Assembly: GCA_913055575.1 (NCBI GenBank)
Contig: CAJXLI010000004.1
Span: 1-42,723, forward strand
Direction of reading: 5' to 3'
Origin: an uncultured Ectothiorhodospiraceae bacterium
GTDB lineage: Bacteria > Pseudomonadota > Gammaproteobacteria > Nitrococcales > Halorhodospiraceae
DNA length: 42,723 bases
Numbering within the stretch: position 1 is the stretch's first letter; every line of letters starts with the position of its first letter. Of the stretch, positions 16,694 through 24,227 are shown piece after piece. The position numbers were made by a program, and so were the translations under genes. Under the pieces are notes generated by a model that saw only the letters and a program-made list of their open reading frames with translations, ran no database searches and was not told where the DNA came from.

Positions 16694-17613
16694 CCACCTG
16701 GCTGATCACGCACCCGCAGTGCACGGAGCACGACGCCGGCGACGGACACCCGGAGAGCGCCGAGCGGCTCCAGGCCATCCTCCGGGCCCTGCAGCACCAG
16801 ACCTTCGAGTACGTGCTGCGCGAGACGGCCCCCCGGGCGAGCATCGAGCAGCTCGAGCAGGCCCACGAGCCGGGCTACGTGCGCTCGGTGCTCGACAGCG
16901 TACCCAGCGAGGGGCGCCACGAGCTCGACTCGGATACACGGCTCTGCCCGGCCTCCGGCGAGGCGGCCCTGCGCGCCGCCGGCGCCGTCTGCCACGGTGT
17001 CGACGGCGTCCTCTCGGGCAAGGCCCGGCGCGCCTTCTGCGCGGTACGGCCGCCCGGCCACCACGCCGAGTCGAACCGGGCCATGGGCTTTTGCTTCTTC
17101 AACAATATCGCCGTCGCCGCCGGCTACGCCGTCGCCCACTACGGCCTGCAGCGCGTCGCGATGGTCGACTTCGACGTCCACCACGGCAACGGCACCGAGG
17201 AGATCAGCCGGGGCCGGCCCGGGCTCTACTACTTCTCCACCCACCAGCACCCCCTCTTCCCCGGCACGGGAACTCCCACGGACGACGTCCCGGCGAACAT
17301 CATCAACGCCACCCTCGCCGACGGCGACGGCTCCGAGGCCTTCCGCCGGGCCTTCAACGAGACCATCCTGCCGCGGCTCGACGCCCTGGAGCCGGAGCTG
17401 ATCCTGATCTCCGCCGGCTTCGACGCCCACCGCGCCGATCCACTGGCCACGCTCCACCTGGACGAGACGGACTTCGCCTGGGCCACCCACGAGCTCGGGG
17501 CTGTAGCACGGCGGCACTGCCAGGGGCGGATGGTCTCGGTCCTCGAGGGCGGCTACAACACCGCCATGGTAGGCCGCTGCGCCGCCGCCCACCTGGAGGC
17601 GCTCATGATGTAG
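16690..17613 (+). CDS. Histone deacetylase/acetylpolyamine amidohydrolase superfamily protein
   Basis: This zinc-dependent amidohydrolase has about 307 residues. Family motifs are GDGHPESAERL, the active-site RPPGHHAES, GFCFFNNIAVAAGYA, the zinc-binding DFDVHHGNGTEE, and the second zinc aspartate in LISAGFDAHRADPLA. All expected catalytic residues are present. Bacterial members deacetylate acetylpolyamines, acetyl-lysines or small amides. Overlap with an aminopropyltransferase-like gene makes acetylpolyamine the favoured substrate by inference. The TTG at 16690 forms TTGA with the upstream stop and has GGAGGAG just before it. The downstream 56-codon gene follows after 40 bases. Confidence 0.88.
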   Translation: MTTWLITHPQCTEHDAGDGHPESAERLQAILRALQHQTFEYVLRETAPRASIEQLEQAHEPGYVRSVLDSVPSEGRHELDSDTRLCPASGEAALRAAGAVCHGVDGVLSGKARRAFCAVRPPGHHAESNRAMGFCFFNNIAVAAGYAVAHYGLQRVAMVDFDVHHGNGTEEISRGRPGLYYFSTHQHPLFPGTGTPTDDVPANIINATLADGDGSEAFRRAFNETILPRLDALEPELILISAGFDAHRADPLATLHLDETDFAWATHELGAVARRHCQGRMVSVLEGGYNTAMVGRCAAAHLEALMM

Positions 17614-17653
17614 GGGCCTGCCCCCGGGCCCCGTGCAACGTAGAGGTACGACG

Positions 17654-17824
17654 ATGACGAGCGATCAACAGCAGGCCCGCACCGACAACGAGCCACGGGC
17701 ACTGTCGGACCACCGGGTCCGCGAGAGGCACAGCCCGGAGCAGATCCAGCACTGGCGGGAGGAGGCGGAACGCCACCACCGGCGGTGGTTCAGCGTCATG
17801 AACAACCCCTACGGCCGAGAGTAG
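17654..17824 (+). CDS. Small hypothetical protein, 56 residues
   Basis: I do not recognise this gene. It encodes a hydrophilic, charged peptide beginning MTSDQQQARTDNEP and ending MNNPYGRE. The middle is helix-prone and rich in Arg, His and Trp (SPEQIQHWREEAERHH). It has no cysteines, no signal peptide and no membrane segment. The start is supported by AGAGG seven bases before the ATG, and codon use matches the neighbours. It is downstream of the deacetylase-family gene on the same strand and might be cotranscribed. It could be a small regulator, but nothing shows this. Confidence 0.6.
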   Translation: MTSDQQQARTDNEPRALSDHRVRERHSPEQIQHWREEAERHHRRWFSVMNNPYGRE

Positions 17825-17839
17825 AGCCGCCGCGCGCCC

Positions 17840-18472
17840 CTAGCCGGCCGGCACGCGCGGGTTGAGGCTGTAGGTAGCCGTCAGGCGCGCCCATCCGAGG
17901 ACGCGCGGATGGACGGCGGCGAGCAGCTCGCGCCCGCGGAAGCCCTCTGCCAGCGGGAGCCGCGCCGCATCCAGGGCGTAGAGGGTGAAGACGTAGCGGT
18001 GGGGGATGGCGTCGTTCCACGGCGGGCAGGGGCCAGCGTAGCCGTAGTAGGTCCCCTCGAGGGCGGCGTCGCCGGCGAGGCCATCGGTGCCGTCGGTCAC
18101 GCCCTGCCGGCTGCCGTGCGGACCCTCGGGGGGATACCTCCCCCCGAGGACGACCCCGCCGGTGCAGGCCCCTTCCGCCAGCTCCGCCACCTCCGGATCC
18201 AGGTCCGCGAGCAGCCAGAGGAAGGCGTCCCGCCGAGGCAAGTCCGCCGGCACCTCCCGATCCTCGCGGTTGACCGCACGGGCCTGGCCGGGGGCGTCGG
18301 GATCGTGGCAGACCAGGGCCAGGGAGCGGGTCGCCGTCGGCAGCTCCGTCCAGGCGATGTGGGGGCTGCGGTTCCGGCCCGGTGCCGTGTGCCGCTCCGG
18401 ATCCGGCGTGGCGAGGGCGCACCGCTCGGGCACCGGCTCCCCCTCGGCCAGGCTCCGGCTGATCAGCCGCAT
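17840..18472 (-). CDS. YbhB/YbcL family PEBP-like protein
   Basis: This phosphatidylethanolamine-binding-protein-fold protein has 210 residues and is cytoplasmic by lack of a signal peptide. Family signatures are LALVCHDPDAPG (ligand pocket Asp-Pro-Asp), the core segment FLWLLADLDPEV, and YAGPCPPWNDAIPHRYVFTL, the late G-P-x-P-P ... H-R-Y motif. Bacterial members have no clear biochemical role. ATG at 18472 has AGGAGAGG upstream; in-frame codons further up look non-coding. It faces the gene of the 56-residue protein (16 bases apart) and is divergent from the gamma-glutamylcyclotransferase-like gene, sharing a 69-base promoter region. Confidence 0.85.
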   Translation of the reverse strand: MRLISRSLAEGEPVPERCALATPDPERHTAPGRNRSPHIAWTELPTATRSLALVCHDPDAPGQARAVNREDREVPADLPRRDAFLWLLADLDPEVAELAEGACTGGVVLGGRYPPEGPHGSRQGVTDGTDGLAGDAALEGTYYGYAGPCPPWNDAIPHRYVFTLYALDAARLPLAEGFRGRELLAAVHPRVLGWARLTATYSLNPRVPAG

Positions 18473-18541
18473 TACCGCCTCTCCTGCTGTCCGGGTTAGC
18501 CTCCATTGTGGGAGTGTAGCCACCAACGACGGGGCGTGACG

Positions 18542-18970
18542 ATGCAGACACGGATCTTCGCCTACGGCACGATCCTGGAGGGGGCTAGCGACCCCCGCGT
18601 CGCGGCGGCCATCGACCGCTACGCCGAGCGTGTCGACGAGGGGCGGGTGCCAGGCTGGCTCTACGATCTAGGCCCGTTCCCCGGGGCGATCCCCCATAGC
18701 CCCGAGGACACCCGGCAGGCGTGGGTCGCCGGGGTCATCCTCACCCTCCTGGACCCGCGCCGGGTCTTCCAGGTGCTCGATCCCTACGAGGACTGCGATC
18801 CGGACCGCCCCCGGGCCGGCATGTACCGCCGCGAGTGGGCCTCGGCCACCCCGCTCGGCGAGCCGGCGCACCCGATCCGCTGCCAGGTCTACTGGCTCAA
18901 CAAGGTGCCCTACTACGCCCGGCGCATCGAAGGGGGCGACTGGCGCGCCCACATCCGCGCCCGGCGCTAA
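18542..18970 (+). CDS. Gamma-glutamylcyclotransferase-like protein (AIG2/GGCT fold)
   Basis: This is a 142-residue GGCT-fold protein. The N-terminal substrate loop is IFAYGTILEGASDP, in place of the common YGSL. The probable catalytic glutamate is in FQVLDPYEDCDPDRP, equivalent to L-D-x-Y-E-G, and YRREWASATP and CQVYWLNKV follow. Characterised relatives release 5-oxoproline from gamma-glutamyl peptides or amines. The substrate here is unknown, and gshB is far upstream and unlinked. The start at 18542 has only a weak Shine-Dalgarno. The stop codon abuts the A-run of the terminator that serves the opposite-strand Hsp20 gene. Confidence 0.8.
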   Translation: MQTRIFAYGTILEGASDPRVAAAIDRYAERVDEGRVPGWLYDLGPFPGAIPHSPEDTRQAWVAGVILTLLDPRRVFQVLDPYEDCDPDRPRAGMYRREWASATPLGEPAHPIRCQVYWLNKVPYYARRIEGGDWRAHIRARR

Positions 18971-18992
18971 AAAAAGCGGGCATATGCCCGCT
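18968..18992 (-). terminator. Intrinsic terminator of the Hsp20 gene
   Basis: Read on the minus strand, a perfect seven-base stem, AGCGGGC-ATAT-GCCCGCT, is followed by seven T residues. The stem is at 18975-18992 and the T-run at 18968-18974. It is the clearest intrinsic terminator in the window. The T-run overlaps the last bases of the convergent gamma-glutamylcyclotransferase-like gene. Confidence 0.85.
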
Positions 18993-19034
18993 CAGGAGAT
19001 GGCAGCGTAGAGATCGCCCGGCTCCTCAAGGCGA

Positions 19035-19053
19035 GCCCCGCAGGACGCGGGGC
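19035..19053 (-). other. Additional GC hairpin downstream of the Hsp20 gene
   Basis: The arms GCCCCGC (19035-19041) and GCGGGGC (19047-19053) are separated by five bases. It lies between the Hsp20 stop and its T-run terminator. It may protect the 3' end of the transcript. There is no T-tract of its own. Confidence 0.4.
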
Positions 19054-19067
19054 GGCCGGCGAGGCGC

Positions 19068-19580
19068 TCAGTCCGCTCGCTGGACCTCGATCCGGCGGGC
19101 CTGCTCGGCCTCCTGGGCCTTGGGCAGGGTGACCGTGAGCACGCCGTTGCGGAACTCGGCGTTGATCTGGTCGTCGTTGATCGCCCGGCTCAGCGGGATC
19201 TGCCGCTCGAAGCGGCCGTAGGCGCGCTCGGTCACGTGCACCTGACGGCCCTGGTCCTCCTGCTCCGAGCGCTTCTCGCCGGCGATGCGGAGCACGCCGT
19301 CGTTGTACGTCACCTCGACGTCATCCTCCGTCATGCCGGGCATCTCAGCGCTGACGTAGAGGTTGCTATCGTCCTCCTGCACGTCGACCTGCGGCGCGGC
19401 GATGCCCGGCCCCATGGCCCCGCCGGCGGGCGCCTCGAGGCCGCCGCGGCGCAGGTCATCGAAGAAGCGCATCATCTCCGTCTGCAGGGCGGAGAAGGGA
19501 TCGCGCGCCATGGTGTCGCGATTGGCAACCCGGCCTTGCGGACCCGCATCCGTGACAGGGAAGAGGCTCCGACGCACCAT
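19068..19580 (-). CDS. Small heat-shock protein, Hsp20/alpha-crystallin family
   Basis: This ATP-independent holdase has 170 residues. A variable N-terminal arm (residues 1-60, with DPFSALQTEMMRFFDDL) precedes the alpha-crystallin domain, which starts near AAPQVDVQEDDSNLYVSAEMPGM and ends with the diagnostic FRNGVLTVTLPKAQEAEQ. The C-terminal tail RRIEVQRAD carries an I-x-V anchor motif. The domain is strongly acidic, as in halophiles. The ATG at 19580 has an exceptional 11-base Shine-Dalgarno and a heat-shock-like promoter, and the gene ends in its own terminator, so it is a stand-alone unit. An inner ATG (MARDPFSA) would drop 23 residues, but the Shine-Dalgarno favours the outer start. Confidence 0.93.
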   Translation of the reverse strand: MVRRSLFPVTDAGPQGRVANRDTMARDPFSALQTEMMRFFDDLRRGGLEAPAGGAMGPGIAAPQVDVQEDDSNLYVSAEMPGMTEDDVEVTYNDGVLRIAGEKRSEQEDQGRQVHVTERAYGRFERQIPLSRAINDDQINAEFRNGVLTVTLPKAQEAEQARRIEVQRAD

Positions 19581-19584
19581 ACGG

Positions 19585-19597
19585 TATCACCTCCTTG
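19585..19597 (-). promoter_or_regulatory. Unusually long Shine-Dalgarno of the Hsp20 gene
   Basis: On the minus strand AAGGAGGTGAT precedes the ATG by a short spacer. It is complementary to 11 consecutive bases of the usual 16S rRNA 3' end. Neighbouring genes have only four to six matching bases. Upstream GGTCCACC (19608-19615) could pair imperfectly with GGTGATACC (19583-19591), which includes part of this site. Confidence 0.7.
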
Positions 19598-19670
19598 CTC
19601 TGCTCCCGGTGGACCTAGCTGGACCCTGCTACACTTGGCTTGCGGAGATCTTCCCGCTCTCATTCCACCA

Positions 19671-19700
19671 TCTATAGGCGGCAGCTGGGCTCTTCAAGGG
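19671..19700 (-). promoter_or_regulatory. Heat-shock (sigma-32-like) promoter of the Hsp20 gene
   Basis: On the minus strand CCCTTGAAGA (19700-19691) matches the sigma-32 -35 consensus CTTGAAA in six of seven places. CGCCTATAGA (19680-19671) resembles the CCCCATNT -10 region, at sigma-32-like spacing. The predicted leader is about 80 bases. Confidence 0.6.
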
Positions 19701-19740
19701 GGAGGACACGAGCGGTGCGCGGCTCGATCCCGGACCGGCG

Positions 19741-20457
19741 CTAGCGGGCCCAGGCGGACGGCGGCCGCAGGTAGCCGGCTACCCGGTCCGGGCTCGGGTC
19801 CGCCAGGCAGGGGACCCGGCCCAGCCGCGGCGCCGGCAGCCGGGCGTCGAGGGCGGCGATCTGCGCCTCCCGGCGCGGGTCGCCCGCATCCAGCTCACAG
19901 GCCACCCAGCCGGCCAGCGCCAGGCCGTCCGCGCGGACGGCCTCGGCGCTGAGCCGGGCGTGGTTGAGGCATCCCAGCCGGATGCCCACCACCAGGACCA
20001 CCGGCAAGCCGATACAGCGGGCCAGGTCGGCGACATCCTGGTCCCCGCTCAGCGGGGCCCGCCAGCCGCCAACCCCCTCGACTACCGTAAACCGCGACCG
20101 GGCCAGCCGCCGGGCGGCCGCGGCCAGGCCGGAGACATCGACGGCGTGGCCCTCCTCGGCGGCTACCAGGTGCGGCGCGGCGGCCGCCTCCAGGGCGCAG
20201 GGGTTTACCGTCGCGTAGTCCGGCGTCGGCGTGATCAACGATCGGAGGCGATCGGCGTCGTCATTGCGCAGCCCGTCGGCGGTGCGGCGGCAGCCGGAGG
20301 CTACCGGCTTCATGGCCACCACCGCCAAGCCGCGCTGCTGCAGGGCACGGATCAAGCCGCCGGCCACCACGGTCTTGCCGACCTCGGTATCGGTGCCGGT
20401 GACGAAAGCGCCCCCGGCGGCCGCGCCCTCGGTGAGGCCGTCCAGGCGCCCGGTCAT
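19741..20457 (-). CDS. bioD: Dethiobiotin synthetase
   Basis: BioD closes the ureido ring of dethiobiotin from diaminopelargonate, CO2 and ATP. The protein has 238 residues. The P-loop is GGAFVTGTDTEVGKTVVAGG at the N-terminus; VAMKPVASGC carries the substrate lysine, and VVEGVGGWRAPLSGDQDVADL the nucleotide/Mg motif. It is the last gene of the bioB-F-H-C-D operon, and its ATG overlaps the bioC stop as ATGA. About 160 bases separate its stop from the Hsp20 start; these hold the Hsp20 promoter and leader. Confidence 0.95.
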   Translation of the reverse strand: MTGRLDGLTEGAAAGGAFVTGTDTEVGKTVVAGGLIRALQQRGLAVVAMKPVASGCRRTADGLRNDDADRLRSLITPTPDYATVNPCALEAAAAPHLVAAEEGHAVDVSGLAAAARRLARSRFTVVEGVGGWRAPLSGDQDVADLARCIGLPVVLVVGIRLGCLNHARLSAEAVRADGLALAGWVACELDAGDPRREAQIAALDARLPAPRLGRVPCLADPSPDRVAGYLRPPSAWAR

Positions 20458-21338
20458 CGCCGGCGCCGCCCGATACCGCTGGCATCCAGGCAGACGGCGC
20501 CGGTCTCGTCGACCCGTTGCGGCGCGCCCTCCATACCCCAGGCGTGGCCGTAGACCACCTCATAGGTGGCCGGCACGCGGCCGTCCTCCTGGCGCCAGGC
20601 CGCAGCGTAGGCCGCCTCCACCCGGGCGAGCCGATGGCGGGAGAGCAGCCCGCGCGGGCGGCCGGTGCTGGCGTTGGCAGCGCCGAGGGTCTTGAGCTCG
20701 CGCATCACGCTCCGGGGGTGATCGTAGGTGAGCGTGAAGGGCTCACTATCGAGGACGGGATCGACGAAGCCGGCCTCGAGCATGCGGTCGCCGACGTCGT
20801 GCTTGTCGGCGAAGCGATTGACGCGCTCGTGGCCGTCCCACTCGGCCCAGGCCCCGCGCAGCTCGCGCAGGGTATCCGGGCCGAAGGTGGCGAACATCAC
20901 CGCCCCCTCCGGGGCCGTCACACGCTGCATCTCACGGAGCGCGCGGGGCAGGTCATCGGCCCACTGCAGGGCCAGGCAGGAGAAGACCAACTCGAAGCTG
21001 TCGTCGGGGTAAGGCAGCGCGTGGAGATCGGCGCAAACGCAGCGCGGCCGCCGCAGCCAGGGCGCGCGGCGGCGGGCCCGGTGCAGCATCGCCGGGGCGA
21101 TATCGACGGCGTGGATCTGCCCCTTGCGGTAGCGACGCATGAGAGGTCGCGTGGCGTAGCCGGTGCCGGCACCGAGGTCGAGCACCCGGGCCGGGTCGAT
21201 GCGCACCGGATCCAGCCGGCCTAGCAGCCGGTTGGCCACCTCGCGCTGCAGGACCGCGACCTCGTCGTAGCGCGGCGCCGAGGCGTCGAAGTGGCGCCGC
21301 ACCCGGCCGCGGTCGATAGGGGGATCGTCTGCGCTCAC
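20454..21338 (-). CDS. bioC: Malonyl-[ACP] O-methyltransferase
   Basis: BioC methylates the free carboxyl of malonyl-ACP to prime fatty-acid synthesis toward pimeloyl-ACP methyl ester. It is a class I SAM methyltransferase of 294 residues. The N-terminal RRHFDASAPRYDEVAVLQRE is typical of BioC, motif I is RVLDLGAGTGYATRPL, and then come SCLALQWADDLPRALREM and VMFATFGPDTLRELR, both characteristic of the family. GTG at 21338 starts two bases after the bioH stop and has a GGAGGTGAGG ribosome site. The frame is open far upstream within bioH but that is antisense-free shadow reading. Confidence 0.94.
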   Translation of the reverse strand: MSADDPPIDRGRVRRHFDASAPRYDEVAVLQREVANRLLGRLDPVRIDPARVLDLGAGTGYATRPLMRRYRKGQIHAVDIAPAMLHRARRRAPWLRRPRCVCADLHALPYPDDSFELVFSCLALQWADDLPRALREMQRVTAPEGAVMFATFGPDTLRELRGAWAEWDGHERVNRFADKHDVGDRMLEAGFVDPVLDSEPFTLTYDHPRSVMRELKTLGAANASTGRPRGLLSRHRLARVEAAYAAAWRQEDGRVPATYEVVYGHAWGMEGAPQRVDETGAVCLDASGIGRRRR

Positions 21339-21340
21339 GG

Positions 21341-22054
21341 TTACCTCACCTCCACGAAGGCCCGGATCGCCTGCGCCACGCTGGCGCAGTGCGTGTAGTG
21401 GGGTACGTGGCCCGCATCCGCCAGGATCCGGGCCTCTCCGCCGCAGGCCGCGGCGGCCCGGCGGACCGCTTCCGGCGGCACCAGCGGATCGCGCTCGCCG
21501 CCGAGCCACAGGGTGGGCACCGAGATGCCCGCAGCGGCTGACCGCCCGTCGGCCTCGGCTAGCGCGGCCAGCCCGGCGGCCAACCCGGCCGGCGTAGCCG
21601 CAGTGGTGCCGGCAACCGCGGCGGCGTCGGCGTCGGAGACGCTGCCCAGTCGACGCCGGAAGCGCCGCACCGTTGCGGCGGGACTGCGCGCTAGCCCCGC
21701 CCGCATGGCGGCCAGCTCCTCGGCCGGGACGGCCCAGGGCCAGCCGTCAGCCCTGGTAAACCGCGGGGTCGCGGCGATCAGGACCGCTCCGCGCAGGGGC
21801 TTGCCACGGCACAGGGCCGACAGCGCTAGTGTCCCTCCCAGCGACCAGCCCACCCAGACGGCGCCGTCGGGGATCTCCGCCGTTAGCGGCTCCACCATAC
21901 CCGCCAGGTCGGTGGTGGCCGGATCGGCCTGGCCACCGTGGCCCGGCAGCTCGACGGCCGTCGCTGGCACCGCCTCGCCGAGGGCCGCCCGCAGGGGGCC
22001 GAAGACCGCGGCGTCGAAGGACCAGCCGGGGACCAGGCACAGGGGCGCACTCAT
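21341..22054 (-). CDS. bioH: Pimeloyl-[ACP] methyl ester carboxylesterase
   Basis: BioH removes the methyl ester from pimeloyl-ACP methyl ester, ending chain assembly. It is an alpha/beta hydrolase of 237 residues, slightly shorter than E. coli BioH (256). The first motif is LCLVPGWSFDAAVFGPL. The nucleophile elbow is VGWSLGGTLAL with Ser71. The acid is in WLGGERDPLVPPEA, and the catalytic His in LADAGHVPHYTH. Its ATG overlaps the bioF stop as ATGA. Context between bioF and bioC makes the assignment firm, although esterases are hard to tell apart alone. Confidence 0.92.
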   Translation of the reverse strand: MSAPLCLVPGWSFDAAVFGPLRAALGEAVPATAVELPGHGGQADPATTDLAGMVEPLTAEIPDGAVWVGWSLGGTLALSALCRGKPLRGAVLIAATPRFTRADGWPWAVPAEELAAMRAGLARSPAATVRRFRRRLGSVSDADAAAVAGTTAATPAGLAAGLAALAEADGRSAAAGISVPTLWLGGERDPLVPPEAVRRAAAACGGEARILADAGHVPHYTHCASVAQAIRAFVEVR

Positions 22055-23253
22055 GGCGAGGGCTCGACGGGGTGGTGATCGGCCGCAGCGGCCAGGGCGT
22101 CCAGGAGGCGGTCCACGTCCGCCTCGGCGTGGCAGGCGGTGAGGCTCACCCGCAGCCGCGCAGTACCGGCGGGCACCGTCGGCGGCCGGATGGCCGCTAC
22201 GCGGAGCCCGCGGGCCGCCAGGGTCTTGCTCCAGGCCAAGGCCGCGGCGGCGCTGCCGACGACCACCGGCTGGATCGGGGTGCTCGGCCCGGACCGCTCC
22301 GGAACCGGCAGGCCCAGCTGCCGGGCCCCGGCGCGGAAGCGGGCTACCAGGGCCTGCAAGCGCTCACGGCGCCACGGCTCGGCGCGGGCAATGCGCACCG
22401 CCTCCAGCGCCGCTGCCGTCTGCGCCGGGCCGGGTGCGGTGGTATAGATATAGGTCCGCGCCAGCTGCCGCAAGGCGTCGATCAGGGTGCCGCTACCGGC
22501 CACGAAGGCGCCGAAGCTCCCGAAGGCCTTGCCCAGGGTGCCGATGAGCACCGGCACGCGGCGCGGATCGCACCCGGTGGCCGGGACGCTGCCGCCGCCC
22601 TCCGGGCCGAGCACGCCCAGGCCGTGGGCGTCGTCGACCACCAGCGTCGCCCCCGCCTCTTCCGTGGCGGCCGCCAGTTGCGGCAGCGGGGCCACATCGC
22701 CGTCCATGCTGAACACCCCATCCGTGACGGCCAGGGTGGCGGCACCGCCCAGGCGCCGCGCCAGGTGCGCCGGGTCGGCGTGGCGGTAGCGCCGCGGCCG
22801 GGCCCCAGCGAGGCGCACGGCATCGATCAGCGAGGCGTGGTTGAGCCGGTCCTCGGCCACGGTGTCGCCGCGGCCGGCCAGGGCCGTGACCACCCCCAGA
22901 TTGGCCATGTAACCGGTGGAGAACAGCAGCGCTGCCTCACGCCCGGTGAGCGCCGCCAGCTCGGCCTCGAGGGCCTCGTGCTCGGTGCGGTGCCCGGTGA
23001 CCAGGTGGGCGGCCCCTGCGCCGCTCCCCAGGCGCCGGGCCTTGTCGGCCAGCACCGCCGCCGGACGCGGATCGGCCGCCAGGCCCAGGTAGTCGTTGCC
23101 GCACAGCACCGTCACCCGACGGCCGTCCGGGGTCACGGCGGCGGCCCCGTCGTAGCCCGCCAGAGGCTCGGCACGGCGATAGAGCCCCGCCTGCCGCCGC
23201 TCCTCGAGCAGCGGCGCCAGACGGCCGTCGAGCCGGGCCACCGGGTCGCTCAA
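22051..23253 (-). CDS. bioF: 8-amino-7-oxononanoate synthase
   Basis: BioF condenses pimeloyl-ACP (or CoA) with alanine to KAPA. It is a PLP enzyme of the alpha-oxoamine synthase family with 400 residues. Signatures are LCGNDYLGLAADPR, GSGAGAAHLVTGHRTEHEALE, the aspartate in LVVDDAHGLGVLG and the Schiff-base lysine in IGTLGKAFGSFG (Lys242). It begins at TTG 23253, fused to the bioB stop (TTGA). The next downstream candidate would delete conserved residues. It is the second gene of the operon. Confidence 0.95.
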   Translation of the reverse strand: MSDPVARLDGRLAPLLEERRQAGLYRRAEPLAGYDGAAAVTPDGRRVTVLCGNDYLGLAADPRPAAVLADKARRLGSGAGAAHLVTGHRTEHEALEAELAALTGREAALLFSTGYMANLGVVTALAGRGDTVAEDRLNHASLIDAVRLAGARPRRYRHADPAHLARRLGGAATLAVTDGVFSMDGDVAPLPQLAAATEEAGATLVVDDAHGLGVLGPEGGGSVPATGCDPRRVPVLIGTLGKAFGSFGAFVAGSGTLIDALRQLARTYIYTTAPGPAQTAAALEAVRIARAEPWRRERLQALVARFRAGARQLGLPVPERSGPSTPIQPVVVGSAAAALAWSKTLAARGLRVAAIRPPTVPAGTARLRVSLTACHAEADVDRLLDALAAAADHHPVEPSP

Positions 23254-24227
23254 GGCTCGAGCTCGGCGCAGGCGTGCTCGCGCGGCTCCAGGCCCATCCC
23301 TAGCCGGGCGAGCAGCTGCCGGTCGTGGTCCTCGTCCGCATTGTCCGTGGTCAGCAGGCGGTCACCGAGGAAGATGCTGTTGGCGCCCGCAGCGAAGCAC
23401 AGGGCCTGGAGCTCATCGCTCATCCGCTCGCGGCCCGCCGCCAGCCGCACATAGGAGCCCGGCATGGCGATGCGTGCCGCTGCGATGGTGCGCACCATCT
23501 CGAACGGATCCACCGGCTCAGCATCCTCCAGCGGGGTACCGGGGATGGGGATGAGCTGGTTGATGGGCACGCTCTGCGGCTGGACCGGCTGATTGGCTAA
23601 GGTCTCGAGCATCTCCACGCGGTCGGCGCGGCTCTCGCCGAGGCCGACAATCCCGCCCGAGCACACCCGCATGCCGGCCTGGCGGATACGCTCCAGGGTC
23701 TCCAGGCGCTCCTCGTAGCTCCGCGTAGAGACCACCTGGTCGTAGTGGGAGGCGGAGGTATCCAGGTTGTGATTGAAGTAGTCGAGACCGGCCTCCGCGA
23801 GCCGCTCCGCCTGGCCCTCGGCGAGCACCCCGGCGGAGAGGCAGGCCTCCAGGCCCTCCGCCTTCACGGCCTGGACCATGGCGATCAGGGTGTCGAGATC
23901 AGCCTCCCCGGGCCCCCGCCAGGCGGCCCCCATGCACAGCCGCGTCGCCCCGGCCTGGCGAGCCTGGTGGGCGGCGGCGCGCACCGTCGCCACATCCAGC
24001 AGCCCCTCGCGCTCCAGCCCGGTCCGGTGGTGGGCGCTCTGCGCGCAATAGGCGCAGTCCTCGGAGCAGGCGCCGGTCTTGATGGATAGCAGGGAGCAGG
24101 CCTGCACCTGTCCCGGATCGAAATGGCGCCGCTGGGCCTCCTGGGCCCGGTACAATAGCTCCGGCAAGGGGAGATCGAAGAGCTCGTCGATCTGCTCTCG
24201 GCGCCAGCGCGTCTCGGGCTCGCTCAT
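23250..24227 (-). CDS. bioB: Biotin synthase
   Basis: BioB is the radical SAM enzyme that inserts sulfur into dethiobiotin. The protein has 325 residues. The [4Fe-4S] cysteines are in GACSEDCAYCAQ (Cys54, Cys58, Cys61). The auxiliary-cluster region includes CLSAGVLAEGQ and YFNHNLDTS, with SGGIVGLGESRADRVEML downstream; IFLGDRLLTT is near the end. ATG at 24227 (MSEPETRW) follows GGGAGGT; the frame extends further upstream but without conservation. A promoter lies at 24349-24376, overlapping the start of divergent comF, giving a leader of about 115 bases. A BirA-type palindrome is not evident. Confidence 0.96.
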   Translation of the reverse strand: MSEPETRWRREQIDELFDLPLPELLYRAQEAQRRHFDPGQVQACSLLSIKTGACSEDCAYCAQSAHHRTGLEREGLLDVATVRAAAHQARQAGATRLCMGAAWRGPGEADLDTLIAMVQAVKAEGLEACLSAGVLAEGQAERLAEAGLDYFNHNLDTSASHYDQVVSTRSYEERLETLERIRQAGMRVCSGGIVGLGESRADRVEMLETLANQPVQPQSVPINQLIPIPGTPLEDAEPVDPFEMVRTIAAARIAMPGSYVRLAAGRERMSDELQALCFAAGANSIFLGDRLLTTDNADEDHDRQLLARLGMGLEPREHACAELEP

